Shown: positions 1 through 9,187, numbered from the stretch's first letter. The stretch is DNA of 64,000 bases from Trebonia sp963734665 (GCA_963734665.1 CAVTIR010000010.1:310001-374000), one strand, 5' to 3'. A program made the numbers and translations. Notes: a model not told the origin generated them from the letters alone.

Positions 1-1
1 T

Positions 2-952
2 CGTGCGTTCCGATCCGTGCCCGAGGAAGTGGCCCTGCTGCGTCTGGGCGTCCTCGTGCCGGCCCGGTCGGGCCGGGATGCCCTCGTGCCCTCTCTGGCG
101 GGCCTGCTGACGCTCGGCGTCTACCCACAGCAGTTCTTTCCCCAGTTGAACCTGACCTTCGTAGTGCTGCCGACGGCGTCTAAGGGGGGTGCTCCGGAAG
201 GTGGCCCCCGGTTCATCGACAATCGTTCCCTCGGCGGCCCCATACCCTTGATGGTGGTCGATGCGGTGGACGCCATCGCACGGAACATGCGCGTCGCAGC
301 CAATATCCAGGGGGTGGGGCGCGAGGACGTGTACGAGTACCCCGTTGAGGCACTGCGCGAAGCGGTGGTCAACGCGCTCATGCACCGGGACTACGGACCG
401 CTGGCCAGGGGCACGCAAGTCCAAGTGGAGATGTACCCGGACCGGCTCCTTGTCCGGAATCCGGGCGGTCTGTTCGGGGCAGTCTCTGAGGGAGAACTGG
501 GCACTGAGGGGGTCTCCTCATCACGAAACTCTGTGCTCTCCTCTCTCCTGCAGGAGGTCAACCTTCCCGACACCGATCACGTGATCTGCGAGAACCGCGG
601 CACGGGCATCCCGACGATGCTGGAGCAGCTCCGGCGAGCAGGAAGCGCATCGGTTAAGTTCTCAAACGCGATAAGTCACTTCACCGTCATTTTCTCCCCG
701 AGAGAGCACCCGGTCTCCGCTAACGTGCCAGCGCGGCGATCCGTCGTGCCGGAAGGCAAGGTCGCCGACATCTTGTCGCTCTTTCAGGGGCAGGCGGAAC
801 TTGGCACAGCGGACATCATCAAGGCCACTGGGCTCAGCAGAGCCTCGGTGCTCCGCTATCTCGCACAGCTGGTAGAAAGCGGCCGACTCGTGGCTACCGC
901 GCCGCCATCCAGCCGCCGCCGGACATACCGGCTCCCTAGCCCTACCAGTTGA
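2..952 (+). CDS. ATP-binding transcriptional-regulator-like protein (AlbA/RecG-like family), 5' end cut by window
   Basis: The frame is open to the window edge, so the true start lies upstream; the first in-window start is GTG at 17. The visible part matches the C-terminal two thirds of the AlbA_2/HATPase_c_4 family (often mislabelled RecG-like). A HATPase N-box is seen as ALREAVVNALMHRDY, then RNPGGL and ENRGTGIPTM as the G boxes. The last ~60 residues form a winged helix (DIIKATGLSRASVLRYLAQL) for DNA binding. The N-terminal AlbA DNA-binding domain is not in the window. The role is probably ATP-dependent transcriptional regulation of accessory genes; the target is unknown. Confidence 0.7.
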   Translation, partial: RAFRSVPEEVALLRLGVLVPARSGRDALVPSLAGLLTLGVYPQQFFPQLNLTFVVLPTASKGGAPEGGPRFIDNRSLGGPIPLMVVDAVDAIARNMRVAANIQGVGREDVYEYPVEALREAVVNALMHRDYGPLARGTQVQVEMYPDRLLVRNPGGLFGAVSEGELGTEGVSSSRNSVLSSLLQEVNLPDTDHVICENRGTGIPTMLEQLRRAGSASVKFSNAISHFTVIFSPREHPVSANVPARRSVVPEGKVADILSLFQGQAELGTADIIKATGLSRASVLRYLAQLVESGRLVATAPPSSRRRTYRLPSPTS

Positions 953-1000
953 CCGAGGTACAGACTCGCGCCGCTGGCCGTCGGTTCCCGCCTGTCGGCG

Positions 1001-1409
1001 ATGACCGTCTACCTCACCGCCTTCCCGACATGGATCGAGGAGTTCGCGGGTGTGCCGGCCGTGGTGATCGAACGCTACGACCGTTCCCCGGATGCTCCCC
1101 AGGGGCCGCATCCACCAGGAAGACTTCAACTAGGTCCTGGGCGCGGCGGGCAACCAGAAGGACCAGAAGTACGGCGGCAAGGTAAGCCTCGAACGCATCG
1201 CCCGGGTGTTCTCCGCCGCGGAGGGGCGCGCGTGCGGGCTTGCCGAGGCAGCCGGTCTCACCGAGGAGACACTCGCCGTAGTTCTCCAGCTGACGAACAC
1301 AGAGACCCACCACAAACGCGCCTACGCCGGGCTCGCCCGTGACATCGCCGGGTTCGCCGCCAACCTGCTCGCTGGCTACGCGATCGGAGCCAGCGGCCAG
1401 CGCCGCTGA
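1001..1409 (+). pseudogene. hipA-type serine/threonine kinase toxin remnant
   Basis: The pieces match HipA in order but are split over two frames. The first is VPAVVIERYDR (the conserved HipA ...ERYDR segment). After a frameshift near 1105 comes RIHQEDFN, an in-frame TAG at 1131-1133, then a piece from VLGAAGNQKDQKYGGKVSLE. A C-terminal segment (HHKRAYAGLARDIAGFAANLL) ends at 1409. The middle of the kinase core, including the catalytic Asp region, is missing. This is a decayed kinase of the HipA persistence family. No intact HipB antitoxin is seen next to it. Confidence 0.55.
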
Positions 1410-1478
1410 CCGGCTGCACGGAGCACGCCGTTCAGGCGTCGGTCACGGGCTGTCGTCTCCTGGCAGCCGCGTTCCGGG

Positions 1479-2273
1479 CTAGTAGGCGGGGCCCGGGAAC
1501 TGGACGAGGTAGTCGAAGTTCCCGTCGCCGGCTGTCTGCCGCAGCTTCGCCATGATGCCGTAGGTGTTGTCGCGCGGACCGTTGATGTAGAGGGGCTTGC
1601 CGTTCTGACCGAACGTCACATCGCTGCTGCCTGCCTCCCAGTCCCCGAGGAGCGCGGCGCCCCTGGCGAAGTCGGGGTGCGGTTCGAAGCCCAGGCCGTG
1701 CGCGTAGTCCACCGCTCCGAACACGATGTGCCGCGCCAGTTCCAGCGGTGCCGGGACGGGAGGTCGGCGGGACCACGCGCTGAAGAAGACCCGGGCGAAA
1801 TCCGGGAGCTTGCGCCGGTCCATCGTCTTCGGGCCGTTCGTGTCCTTCACGCCCAGGCAGAAGACGTCAACCAGGAACCCGCATGCCGCGACCGTGCTGC
1901 CCGTGTCCCGCGCCACGAGAACCCCCACCAGGCCGGACTCGCCGGGCGCTGACTCCGATGGTGACATGCCGGGCCAGTCAGCATGCCCGGTCACGCTTAG
2001 CTTGTCAGCCCAGTGCTCGGTCACCCAGCAGCCCGCTACCGGCACCTCGCGCCTCGGGGCCTGCGCCCCGATCGCCCTGATCACGGGCGTCACGTCCGCG
2101 GGCTTCAGCCCCAGCGCGCGGGCGATCTCCTTCGGCGTGCGGCCCTTGCGCCGAAGCTCGGAAACCCGTTCAACCAGCTCACTGCTCAACGTCCGCCTCC
2201 GTTCAGCTTGCGCGAGGGACGCTCGCAGCCCCTCACGGCCACGCGCCGATCCTGCCGTATCCGGTCCCCGCAC
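1479..2273 (-). CDS. HTH-containing protein of unknown function
   Basis: 264 aa from a GTG start. Residues ~30-70 contain a Cro/Hin-like helix-turn-helix (GRTPKEIARALGLKPADVTPVIRA), which suggests DNA binding. The remainder (about 190 aa, including DVFCLGVKDTNGP) is a globular domain I do not recognise; it has no membrane segments. The start is uncertain because the first ~25 residues are Arg/Ala-rich and no strong ribosome-binding site is visible; a start nearer residue 25 is possible. Neighbours give no functional hint. Confidence 0.55.
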   Translation of the reverse strand: MRGPDTAGSARGREGLRASLAQAERRRTLSSELVERVSELRRKGRTPKEIARALGLKPADVTPVIRAIGAQAPRREVPVAGCWVTEHWADKLSVTGHADWPGMSPSESAPGESGLVGVLVARDTGSTVAACGFLVDVFCLGVKDTNGPKTMDRRKLPDFARVFFSAWSRRPPVPAPLELARHIVFGAVDYAHGLGFEPHPDFARGAALLGDWEAGSSDVTFGQNGKPLYINGPRDNTYGIMAKLRQTAGDGNFDYLVQFPGPAY

Positions 2274-2459
2274 GAGAGCAGAACTCCCATTCCGCCCAGC
2301 TATGAGATAGACGGATCTGGGGAACTTGCGGATAAAAGCCCCGGCCCAGGCCGGTCACACGCATTGCCTCCCACAGCAGGACCGCCCCCCGCCCGGCGAT
2401 GATGTCCCGTGCGATGTCGTTGCGGGTCGTGACCGCTGACGTGCCGGCGGAATACGGCA

Positions 2460-3056
2460 TCACATCACGGCGAGGCTGCTCTGGACGAGAGCCTGCTGCA
2501 GGCGGTCGGCGGTAGGGACGTCGGGCTTGCGCGCGGCCAGTACGTCCGCGTAGAGGAATGACTCGCCCAGCCTTACAAGCGCATAGGCGAGAGCCTCCGG
2601 TTCGATAAGGCTGACCAGGCCAAACTCGGCGATGTCGCGGCGCAGCAATGCCTCGATGAAAGTCACGATGCCGGTCTGCACCTGGCCGCGCGGGTCGGTG
2701 AGTACCCGCAGCGTCAGGGCTGGCTCGTCGTCGAGGAGCCGGCGCAGGCCTTTCGAATGAGAGACGATCGCGTTGATGTGCCGGCCGGTGCCGGGCGTGT
2801 GCAGCTCGCCCTCGGGCCGCTCAGCCTCCCACCGGGCTGCGGCCGCCTCCAGTGTCCGCTCGGTGAGCACCCAGAGGGCCCTGGTGAGGAGCTCCTCGCG
2901 GCCACCTACGCGCCGGAAAAGAGTCACGCGTGAGACGCCAAGCTCATCGGCGAGGCCTTGCATGTCCAGCCGCCTGCCGTCACGGATCCAGCGGGCGGCT
3001 AGGGCCACGGAGAGAGCGCTGCGCGTGCCGGCTGCTGGTCGCGTCATATTCGGCAT
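2460..3056 (-). CDS. TetR/AcrR-family transcriptional regulator (QsdR-like)
   Basis: 198 aa from ATG at 3056 (alternative ATG at 3047); the frame extends further upstream but without TetR-like sequence. The N-terminal HTH is MQGLADELGVSRVTLFRRVG. The C-terminal ligand domain resembles QsdR-type regulators. It is divergent from the monooxygenase remnant and acyl-CoA ligase at 3131-4957, so it probably controls that catabolic set. A damaged regulon member next door suggests the locus is partly relaxed. Confidence 0.8.
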   Translation of the reverse strand: MPNMTRPAAGTRSALSVALAARWIRDGRRLDMQGLADELGVSRVTLFRRVGGREELLTRALWVLTERTLEAAAARWEAERPEGELHTPGTGRHINAIVSHSKGLRRLLDDEPALTLRVLTDPRGQVQTGIVTFIEALLRRDIAEFGLVSLIEPEALAYALVRLGESFLYADVLAARKPDVPTADRLQQALVQSSLAVM

Positions 3057-3130
3057 GATACGTCTGCCTAAAATGTTGCATCGCTTTCGCCCCCGATGGC
3101 ATCCTGATGACGCAGACAGGAACGAGGAGC

Positions 3131-3398
3131 ATGGTGAGTACGACTTCCGCCTTCCCTGAGGGCAAGGCAGCGCTCGGGCATGTCGTAATCGTGGGTGCCG
3201 GGATTGCAACGTCGCCCTTCATCGACATGACCTCCGGTTATTTCGAGCGCGCGGCATCTGCTGCCACGCCAGGGCGAGTGGGCACCCTGGCGTCTTCGAC
3301 AGCACTACTGCAGGGACGCGGGGCTGTTTCGCGGGCCCGTTGACGAGAAGAACCTGGAGTTCCAGCTCGTAGCCGAACTCGTTCAGTCGCCGCGATGA
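3131..3398 (+). pseudogene. Baeyer-Villiger / FAD-containing monooxygenase with the central part deleted
   Basis: The N-terminus (GTG 3134 preceded by GAGGAG) ends in HVVIVGAGIA, the first half of the FAD Rossmann motif GxGxxG. It then jumps directly to the C-terminal signature of EthA-like monooxygenases: FIDMTSGYFERA, then, after a frameshift around 3250, HLLPRQGEWAPWRLRQHY and GPVDEKNLEF, stopping at 3398. Family members are ~480-500 aa, so roughly 400 residues are missing. The neighbouring acyl-CoA ligase, alcohol dehydrogenase and TetR are typical partners of such an enzyme. Confidence 0.6.
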
Positions 3399-3442
3399 AC
3401 TCACTGACCGCCGTTGGCCAGCCGGAAGCCTGAGGAGCGCCC

Positions 3443-4957
3443 ATGGATTTCAACCTCGCGGTGATGCTGCGGGAGTCTGCCCGTCGTGCGCCGGCCAAGA
3501 CGGCGGTGATCCTGGGTGAGACCAGGCTCGGCTATGCGCAGCTCGACGAGCTGTCCGATCGGGCGGCGATTAGCCTCACGGCCGCTGGAGTGACGCCGGG
3601 CGACAGGGTCGGGCTGCAACTGCCGAACATCCCGCAGTTCGTCATCGCCTACTTCGGGATCCTCAAGGCCGGCGGCGTGGTGGTTCCGATGAACGTGCTG
3701 CTCAAGGCGCCGGAGATCGAGTTCCAGTTGCAGGACTCGGGCGCGCGGATATTGATTACCCATGGCGCCATCCTCGACGAAGCGGCGAAGGCTGCCGAAG
3801 CGGCGGCAGGGACGTCGCTTTACGTCGTCACGGAGACGGGCGCCCCGGCGACGGGCACTGCCTTCGAAGCCTTGCTGGCCGGTGACCCGCCCGGCCCGCG
3901 GCTGGCCGTGCGGAGCCCAACGGACCCAGCGGTGATCATCTACACCTCTGGGACGACGGGAACCCCCAAGGGTGCCGTGCTTTCGCACCTCTCGCTGTAC
4001 ATGAACGCCGATATCCCGGGCCGGCTGTTCGAGTTCAACGTTGACGACACCGTGGTCGTGGCGCTGCCGCTGTTCCACGTGTTCGGGCTGTCGTCCGTCA
4101 TGAACACATGCATCCTGCTGGGCGGGACGATGTCGCTCGTTCCCAGGTTCGAGCCTCGGGCCGTCCTTGAACTCATGCAGCGGGACCGGGTGACCGTCTT
4201 CATGGGGGTCCCGACCATGTTCATCGCGCTGCTGCAGGCGGCCAGCTCGGCCGATTGCGACCTGGGTTCGCTGCGCGTCGCGGTCTCGGGCGGCGCGCCG
4301 ATCCCGGCTGAGGTCATCGACTCCTTCGAGCGCCGGTTCGGCGTCCCGATCCTCGAAGGCTATGGCCTGTCCGAGTCGTCGTCTGCGGCAACGTTCAACA
4401 TCAGCGCCACCGAGCGCAAGGTCTACAGCGTGGGCAAGCCGATCTGGGGGATCAGCGTCCAGATCTGGGACGCGGACGGGCGCCCGCTGCCGCCTGGGGC
4501 CGGCCACGTGGGCGAGATCGTGCTCCGCGGGCCCAACATCATGATCGGCTATCACAACAACCTCGAGGCGACCGCGAAGGCGTTCGCCGGCGGCTGGTTC
4601 CACACCGGCGATCTCGGCTATCTCGACGAGGACGGGTTCATGTTCATCGTCGACCGGATCAAGGACCTGATCATCCGGGGCGGTTACAACGTCTACCCGC
4701 GCGAGGTCGAGGAGGTCATCTACGCGCACCCCGCCGTCGCCGAGGCCGCGGTCATCGGAGTGCCCGATCCGAAGCTGGGCGAAGAAGTGCGCGCCATCGT
4801 GGCGGTCAGGCCCGGGCAGTCGGTAACCGAAGCGGAGTTGATCGAGTTCGTGAAGGAACGGGCGGCCGCGTACAAGTACCCGCGGACCGTCGAGTTCCGG
4901 GACAGCCTCCCGAAGAATGCCACCGGCAAGATCCTCAAGAAGGAACTTCGCCCCTGA
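3443..4957 (+). CDS. Long-chain-fatty-acid/acyl-CoA ligase (ANL superfamily)
   Basis: 504 aa, ATG 3443 with GAGGAG 8 nt upstream. It activates a carboxylic acid to an acyl-CoA through an acyl-adenylate. All core motifs are present: P-loop YTSGTTGTPKGA (~residues 168-179), GYGLSESSS, the hinge GWFHTGDLGYLDEDGF followed by IVDRIKDLIIRGGYNVYP, and the catalytic Lys in PKNATGKILKKEL near the C-terminus. Length is normal for FadD-like ligases. It lies between a monooxygenase remnant and a convergent Zn-alcohol dehydrogenase operon. This fits degradation of an alcohol, ketone or fatty-acid-like substrate, but the exact substrate cannot be told. Confidence 0.88.
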   Translation: MDFNLAVMLRESARRAPAKTAVILGETRLGYAQLDELSDRAAISLTAAGVTPGDRVGLQLPNIPQFVIAYFGILKAGGVVVPMNVLLKAPEIEFQLQDSGARILITHGAILDEAAKAAEAAAGTSLYVVTETGAPATGTAFEALLAGDPPGPRLAVRSPTDPAVIIYTSGTTGTPKGAVLSHLSLYMNADIPGRLFEFNVDDTVVVALPLFHVFGLSSVMNTCILLGGTMSLVPRFEPRAVLELMQRDRVTVFMGVPTMFIALLQAASSADCDLGSLRVAVSGGAPIPAEVIDSFERRFGVPILEGYGLSESSSAATFNISATERKVYSVGKPIWGISVQIWDADGRPLPPGAGHVGEIVLRGPNIMIGYHNNLEATAKAFAGGWFHTGDLGYLDEDGFMFIVDRIKDLIIRGGYNVYPREVEEVIYAHPAVAEAAVIGVPDPKLGEEVRAIVAVRPGQSVTEAELIEFVKERAAAYKYPRTVEFRDSLPKNATGKILKKELRP

Positions 4958-5035
4958 GAAGAACGAGCCGTGCTCCTCCTGGTACCGCCCGGTTTCCCCG
5001 GTGAGGTCACGAGGCGTCCTGCAGGCCTGCTCGCC

Positions 5036-6205
5036 TCAGGAAACGGCTACCGGCTCGGTGGCCGAACTCGCCGGTTCGATGATGATCTTCGCGTGCTTTC
5101 CCGGGGCGGCCAGCGCAGCGAAGGCGGCCTCGACGCCGGGCAGCCCGACGGTTCCAGTCGCGATCGGTGCCGCCTTCACCTTGCCCTCGGCGAGCATGTG
5201 CAGCGTGTCGCTGAACTCCAGCGGCGTGTAGCCCATGACAAACCGCAGGTCGATCTCCTTGTTGATCGCCATCACCGGCCGGATGGTGTCCGGTTCCACG
5301 CAGACTCCGGCCACCACCACGCGCGAGTACAGCGGCGCGCTTGCGATGATGCCGTCCAGGATGCCGGGAACGCCAACGCACTCGAAAATCACCGGGTGCT
5401 TCGGCTTCCCGCCCAGCGTCTCCCCGACGCGCCAGACGTGCCTCCATGGCACCGGCATGGGCCGGAGCTTCTCCATCGTCCCGATTGCGAGCCCGACGGC
5501 GGCCGGGAGGCTCGTCAGGAAACCGTGGTCTCCCGACGCCTCGTACGGCGACTCGCCGGCCGGGTCCACCACGATGTCCGCGCCACAGGCGCTGGCAAGC
5601 TGCCGTCGGCCGGGAGAGAAATCGCTCGCCACGACCGCGGCGACGCCCCGAGCCTTGAGCATGCAGATGACGGCTAGGCCGACGGGGCCGCAGCCGATCA
5701 CGATCGCGACGTCGCTCTTCTTGACCTCCGCGCGGCGGACCGCGTGCCAGCCGACCGCCAGCGGTTCGGTGAGGACGGCGAGCTTGGGCGACAGGCCGTT
5801 CGGGAGCGCGAACATGAGCGACTCCTCGACCATCACCTGCTCGGCGTACCCGCCCGGTGCCGCCGCGGAGAGACCGATCGCATGCATCTCATCTGCGCGC
5901 CGGGTGAGCGGTACCGCCACCACGGGTGTCCCGGTTGCGATTTTCTTCCGGGTCCCTGGCCCGTAGCCGGCGACCTCGCCGACGAACTCGTGGCCAAGCA
6001 CCACTTGTTGATCGGAGCGCATGAAGCCGTCGTAGCCGATCTCCGCCAGCACGTCGGCCTCCGCGTCCGAGTGGTAACGGACATGCAGGTCGGACCCGCA
6101 GATGCCGCAGCCAAGGACGTTGATGACGACCTGGCCGGGGCCGGGCTGCGGGTCCGGCAGGTCGACGAGCTCCAGCTTGGAGTTCTGGCAGGTGACCGCC
6201 TTCAT
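5036..6205 (-). CDS. Zinc-dependent alcohol dehydrogenase (MDR superfamily)
   Basis: 389 aa, ATG 6205. It is an NAD(P)-dependent medium-chain dehydrogenase. The catalytic-zinc motifs are GCGICGSDLH (~residues 32-41) and GHEFVGEV (~71-78). The nucleotide-binding motif is GCGPVGLAVICMLKARG (~170). The usual four-Cys structural zinc lobe is not evident; an insert with ARR and DEMHAIG replaces it, as in butanediol/sorbitol-like subfamilies. It is the last gene of a minus-strand operon with the NTF2-like protein 13 nt upstream and the MFS carrier before that. The substrate is unknown. Confidence 0.85.
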   Translation of the reverse strand: MKAVTCQNSKLELVDLPDPQPGPGQVVINVLGCGICGSDLHVRYHSDAEADVLAEIGYDGFMRSDQQVVLGHEFVGEVAGYGPGTRKKIATGTPVVAVPLTRRADEMHAIGLSAAAPGGYAEQVMVEESLMFALPNGLSPKLAVLTEPLAVGWHAVRRAEVKKSDVAIVIGCGPVGLAVICMLKARGVAAVVASDFSPGRRQLASACGADIVVDPAGESPYEASGDHGFLTSLPAAVGLAIGTMEKLRPMPVPWRHVWRVGETLGGKPKHPVIFECVGVPGILDGIIASAPLYSRVVVAGVCVEPDTIRPVMAINKEIDLRFVMGYTPLEFSDTLHMLAEGKVKAAPIATGTVGLPGVEAAFAALAAPGKHAKIIIEPASSATEPVAVS

Positions 6206-6218
6206 CGCGCGACCTCGC

Positions 6219-6842
6219 TCATGCGGGCAGTAGGCTGGCGTCGAAGGGCGGCAGCGGCTTGATCAGCGGCTCGAGCAGCTCGCCGGCCTGCCTGGCGGTC
6301 AGCACGTCGGCCGGGTCGAGCTTGATGAGGGCATGTTCGGTGTCGTCGAATTCCCAGAGGTCCTCGCCGATCAGGCGGCACTGGTCGTCGTACGGCCAGA
6401 CCATGACCATCTGGAAACGCTCAAGGTACATCGCGTCGACGTCGACGTCGGCGCCGGAGGCCGCGAGCTCTGAGCCCAGCCGCTGCTGGTAGCCGATGCC
6501 CCGGCCCACGATCAGGTGGTCGCCGACCGCTACGGACTCGTCCTCGACGTAGAAGACGCACTGATCCGTCTGCGTCCAGTGCTGGTAGACCGCCTCCACC
6601 TGCGGGCGGCCGTCCAGCGCGAACCTCGGCTGCCCGATCAGGCTGAACCGGTAGAAGGGATGCTCGACGGTCATCTCGGGCGCGAAAATCTCCTGGTACC
6701 GTCCCGCCGACTCCAGGTACCGGTGCCGGAGATAGGACTGGAGCAGGTACCGGTGGCGGGGGTTCTCGGTGACCTCAAGGACCCGCTCAACCGCTACGTT
6801 CTGTTCTCTGATGTCGAGTTGCTTCGTGCCATACTGCGGCAT
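6219..6842 (-). CDS. NTF2/SnoaL-like protein
   Basis: 207 aa, ATG 6842. The cone-shaped NTF2-like fold is suggested by the order: helical N-terminus RHRYLLQSYLRHRYLESAGRYQEIF, then beta strands around MTVEHPFYRF, VYQHWTQTDQCVFYVEDE and FQMVMVWPYDDQ. Such proteins serve as isomerases, hydratases or hydroxylase partners. Tight spacing (13 nt) to the alcohol dehydrogenase suggests they act on the same compound. No catalytic residue can be assigned. An extended C-terminal tail (~45 aa, ALIKLDPADVL onward) is unusual. Confidence 0.6.
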   Translation of the reverse strand: MPQYGTKQLDIREQNVAVERVLEVTENPRHRYLLQSYLRHRYLESAGRYQEIFAPEMTVEHPFYRFSLIGQPRFALDGRPQVEAVYQHWTQTDQCVFYVEDESVAVGDHLIVGRGIGYQQRLGSELAASGADVDVDAMYLERFQMVMVWPYDDQCRLIGEDLWEFDDTEHALIKLDPADVLTARQAGELLEPLIKPLPPFDASLLPA

Positions 6843-6947
6843 TGCCTCTGTCCTCTCGTTCTGCAGGCTGATCTTTACCGCCGAACACAGTCCCCTGCCC
6901 GGGGGCTGCGTCCGGCTTGATCCTGGGCTGTCGCGCGGACTGGAGGC

Positions 6948-9005
6948 TCAGGCGTTGAGCTTGGCCAGTTCGGCCTCGACCATGGCTTCGTGCTCCTGCT
7001 CGTCGCGCTTGGCGTCCGAGGGCTTCCAGCGGCCGCGCAGCAGCGGGATGGAGAGCAGGAAGAAGATGAGCCCGCCGAAGCACGCCCAGTACCAGGTCTT
7101 CCACTGACTCGCGGTCTGGGCGGCGGCCTGCTGCACCGCGGCGCCGTGGGCAGTAAGGTACGCGATGGCCGCCGGCGGCACCTTCGACAGAGCCGTTAGC
7201 TGGGCCGAGTACGGTGCGATGGCCGTCAGCTCCGTCGAGTACGGCGCGATGGTCTTCAGTTGGGCCGAGTATGGTGCGATCACCTTCAGGTCGGCCGCGT
7301 ACGGTGCAACGGTCGTCAATTGCGGGCCGACCGCGATGACGCCGTTGATTGCGGCCTTGTTGGCGGTGATCGTGGTGAGTACGGCAATGCCTTTGGCCCC
7401 GCCGCCGGCGGCGGCGATGGCCTGCGCCCGCAGGGCCGGGTTAGCGGGGTCGGCGGCCAGCTTGGTGAACAGGGCCGAGTGGGTCTCGATCAAGGTCAGT
7501 TCCGGCGCGAACTTCTGCGCGTTCGCGAGCTGCGTGCTGTACGTGGTGGCGGTGGCCAGCACCGCCGACGGGATCTTCGCCGCGGTGGCGGTCACGGCCG
7601 GCGGGATCGCCGCCGCGGTGGCCAGCACCGTCGGCGGGACCTTCTGCGCGTCGGCCACCACGGCCGGGTGGGCCTGGGCGAAGGCGAGCTGGCTGCCGTA
7701 CTGGGCGGAGTAAGCCGACACCGTAGATCCGTAGTTGACCAGCGGGGTGACCGAGCTGACGATGGCCGGGATGATCAGGAAGGAGGCGAACACCACGACG
7801 CGCTGGATCCAGCCCCAGATCGCCAGGCCGGTCGCGGTGAGCGCGGGGTTCCTGGCCTCCACCGTCTCGGTGAAGCTCGCCATCCACGGGGCGAAGGCGA
7901 TGCCGAGCCCGAGCGACAGCGCCGCGAGCATGAGCGCGATCGTGTAGTAGCCCGGGTGGTGGCCTGCCTGCTCCAGGTAGACCACCGTCATGACCGCGGC
8001 GATGATGCCGCCGAGCACCATGAACGGCTTGCGTACCCGGAACCGGTCGGACACGATCCCGACCAGCAGCACCGCGATGACGTTGAAGCCCCAGTTCCAG
8101 TTGCCGAGGCCGTTGCCGTCCTTGACCGAGAAGCCGAACACGGTGGTCAGGTAGATGAGCGAGAACCCGACGGCCGTGTAGTAGACGAGCAGCATGACCG
8201 ACACGGCGAACGCGGAGACGACGATGTCGACCTTGAGTAGCTGGCGGAACGGGTGGCGCAGCGCCGCCTCGACGTCCAGCCCCTTGGCCCGCGCCTCGAT
8301 CAGGGCGCGGTCACGGATGGACACCATCAACTGATCGCGCAGCCGGGGGGACAGCTCCCGCAGCCCGATCAGGGCGATCAGCCAGACGACGAGGCCGGCG
8401 ATGCCGCAGATGACGTACTGGTGGGTCCAGATCCGGTCGTTTGTGACGACAGCGGGGATCGTGGCGCTGCCGACGACAGCGACGATCAGGCTGCCAGCGA
8501 CCGGGCCGACGGTCCAGAATCCCATCGCCGTTGCCCGCCCGAGCTGCGGGGAGAAGTCGCGGATCAGGGCCGGCGTGGCGACCAGGCAGACGCCCTCGAC
8601 CAGGCCGACGGCGAACCCTTCGATGCCGTAGGACCACTTGTTGGTCGCGTTCGGCAAGGCGAAGGCGGTCAGCACGCCGGTGACCAGCAACCCTCCGACC
8701 ACCAGGTTGGCCCGGCCAAGCCGGTCGGTGAGCCCGGCGAGCAGTGAGCCGAACGCCCCGACCAGGTTTCCGACGGCCAGCAGGACCACGAAGAAGGTAA
8801 AGGACATATGCAGGTTGGCCAGCACCAGGGTGGACACCGAGCCGACAACATACAGCTCGTAGTACAGCGTAATGGTGGCCAGGACGGTAATCGCCAGGTA
8901 AAGCACGCGCGGCCTGGTGTCGGGATACGCCTCGAGCTGCCGCCGCCACAGCCACGATGCGCCGCAAATGCGTCTGGTACCAGTGCTTTCCGCGGTCACA
9001 CGCAT
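6948..9005 (-). CDS. MFS transporter with a long extracytoplasmic repeat insert
   Basis: 685 aa from ATG 9005 (GAGG 7 nt upstream); an upstream ATG at 9038 lacks a ribosome-binding site. It is a twelve-helix MFS carrier. The loop between helices 2 and 3 has the signature GSLLAGLTDRLGRANLV, and the second half has GIVSDRFRVRKPF. Between the last two helices there is an insert of ~200 residues rich in Ala/Thr with 10-11-residue repeats (APYSAQLKTI type). The last helix is WYWACFGGLIFFLLSIPLL, followed by a charged C-tail. It heads the operon with the NTF2-like protein and alcohol dehydrogenase, so it probably imports or exports their substrate. Confidence 0.82.
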   Translation of the reverse strand: MRVTAESTGTRRICGASWLWRRQLEAYPDTRPRVLYLAITVLATITLYYELYVVGSVSTLVLANLHMSFTFFVVLLAVGNLVGAFGSLLAGLTDRLGRANLVVGGLLVTGVLTAFALPNATNKWSYGIEGFAVGLVEGVCLVATPALIRDFSPQLGRATAMGFWTVGPVAGSLIVAVVGSATIPAVVTNDRIWTHQYVICGIAGLVVWLIALIGLRELSPRLRDQLMVSIRDRALIEARAKGLDVEAALRHPFRQLLKVDIVVSAFAVSVMLLVYYTAVGFSLIYLTTVFGFSVKDGNGLGNWNWGFNVIAVLLVGIVSDRFRVRKPFMVLGGIIAAVMTVVYLEQAGHHPGYYTIALMLAALSLGLGIAFAPWMASFTETVEARNPALTATGLAIWGWIQRVVVFASFLIIPAIVSSVTPLVNYGSTVSAYSAQYGSQLAFAQAHPAVVADAQKVPPTVLATAAAIPPAVTATAAKIPSAVLATATTYSTQLANAQKFAPELTLIETHSALFTKLAADPANPALRAQAIAAAGGGAKGIAVLTTITANKAAINGVIAVGPQLTTVAPYAADLKVIAPYSAQLKTIAPYSTELTAIAPYSAQLTALSKVPPAAIAYLTAHGAAVQQAAAQTASQWKTWYWACFGGLIFFLLSIPLLRGRWKPSDAKRDEQEHEAMVEAELAKLNA
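7201..7320 (-). repeat. Four tandem 30-bp units inside the MFS gene
   Basis: Exact 30-bp phasing: 7201-7230, 7231-7260, 7261-7290 and 7291-7320. Each unit encodes a ten-residue element of the type IAPYSAQLKT. Units differ by several substitutions, so the repeat is old and selected at protein level rather than freshly slipped. It forms the distal part of the transporter's large external loop. Further upstream in the protein a looser 10-11-residue series (IPPAVTATAAK type) continues the same periodicity. Confidence 0.8.
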
Positions 9006-9187
9006 ACTGACCTCGCCATCATCCTTGTTGGCCGGCATCCCGTGGATGGGACGTCGAGGTCAATGTATCTGCACTATGCGTGCAAATTCAATGGCGTAAG
9101 CGCAGACTGACTCGCTGCCCGCTGACGCAGTCCGGCACCGAGCGGGATCACCAGGCCGGGCGGCGGCTCGCGGTCGGCAGGCGGCTG

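Noticed and set aside
2233..2463. 76-codon minus-strand frame between the HTH protein and TetR genes
   Set aside because: No family resemblance, no ribosome-binding site, and it overlaps the end of the upstream region of the 1479-2273 gene.
3401..4729. 442-codon minus-strand frame over the acyl-CoA ligase
   Set aside because: Exact antisense of a gene with full ANL motifs; composition is typical of high-GC shadow frames.
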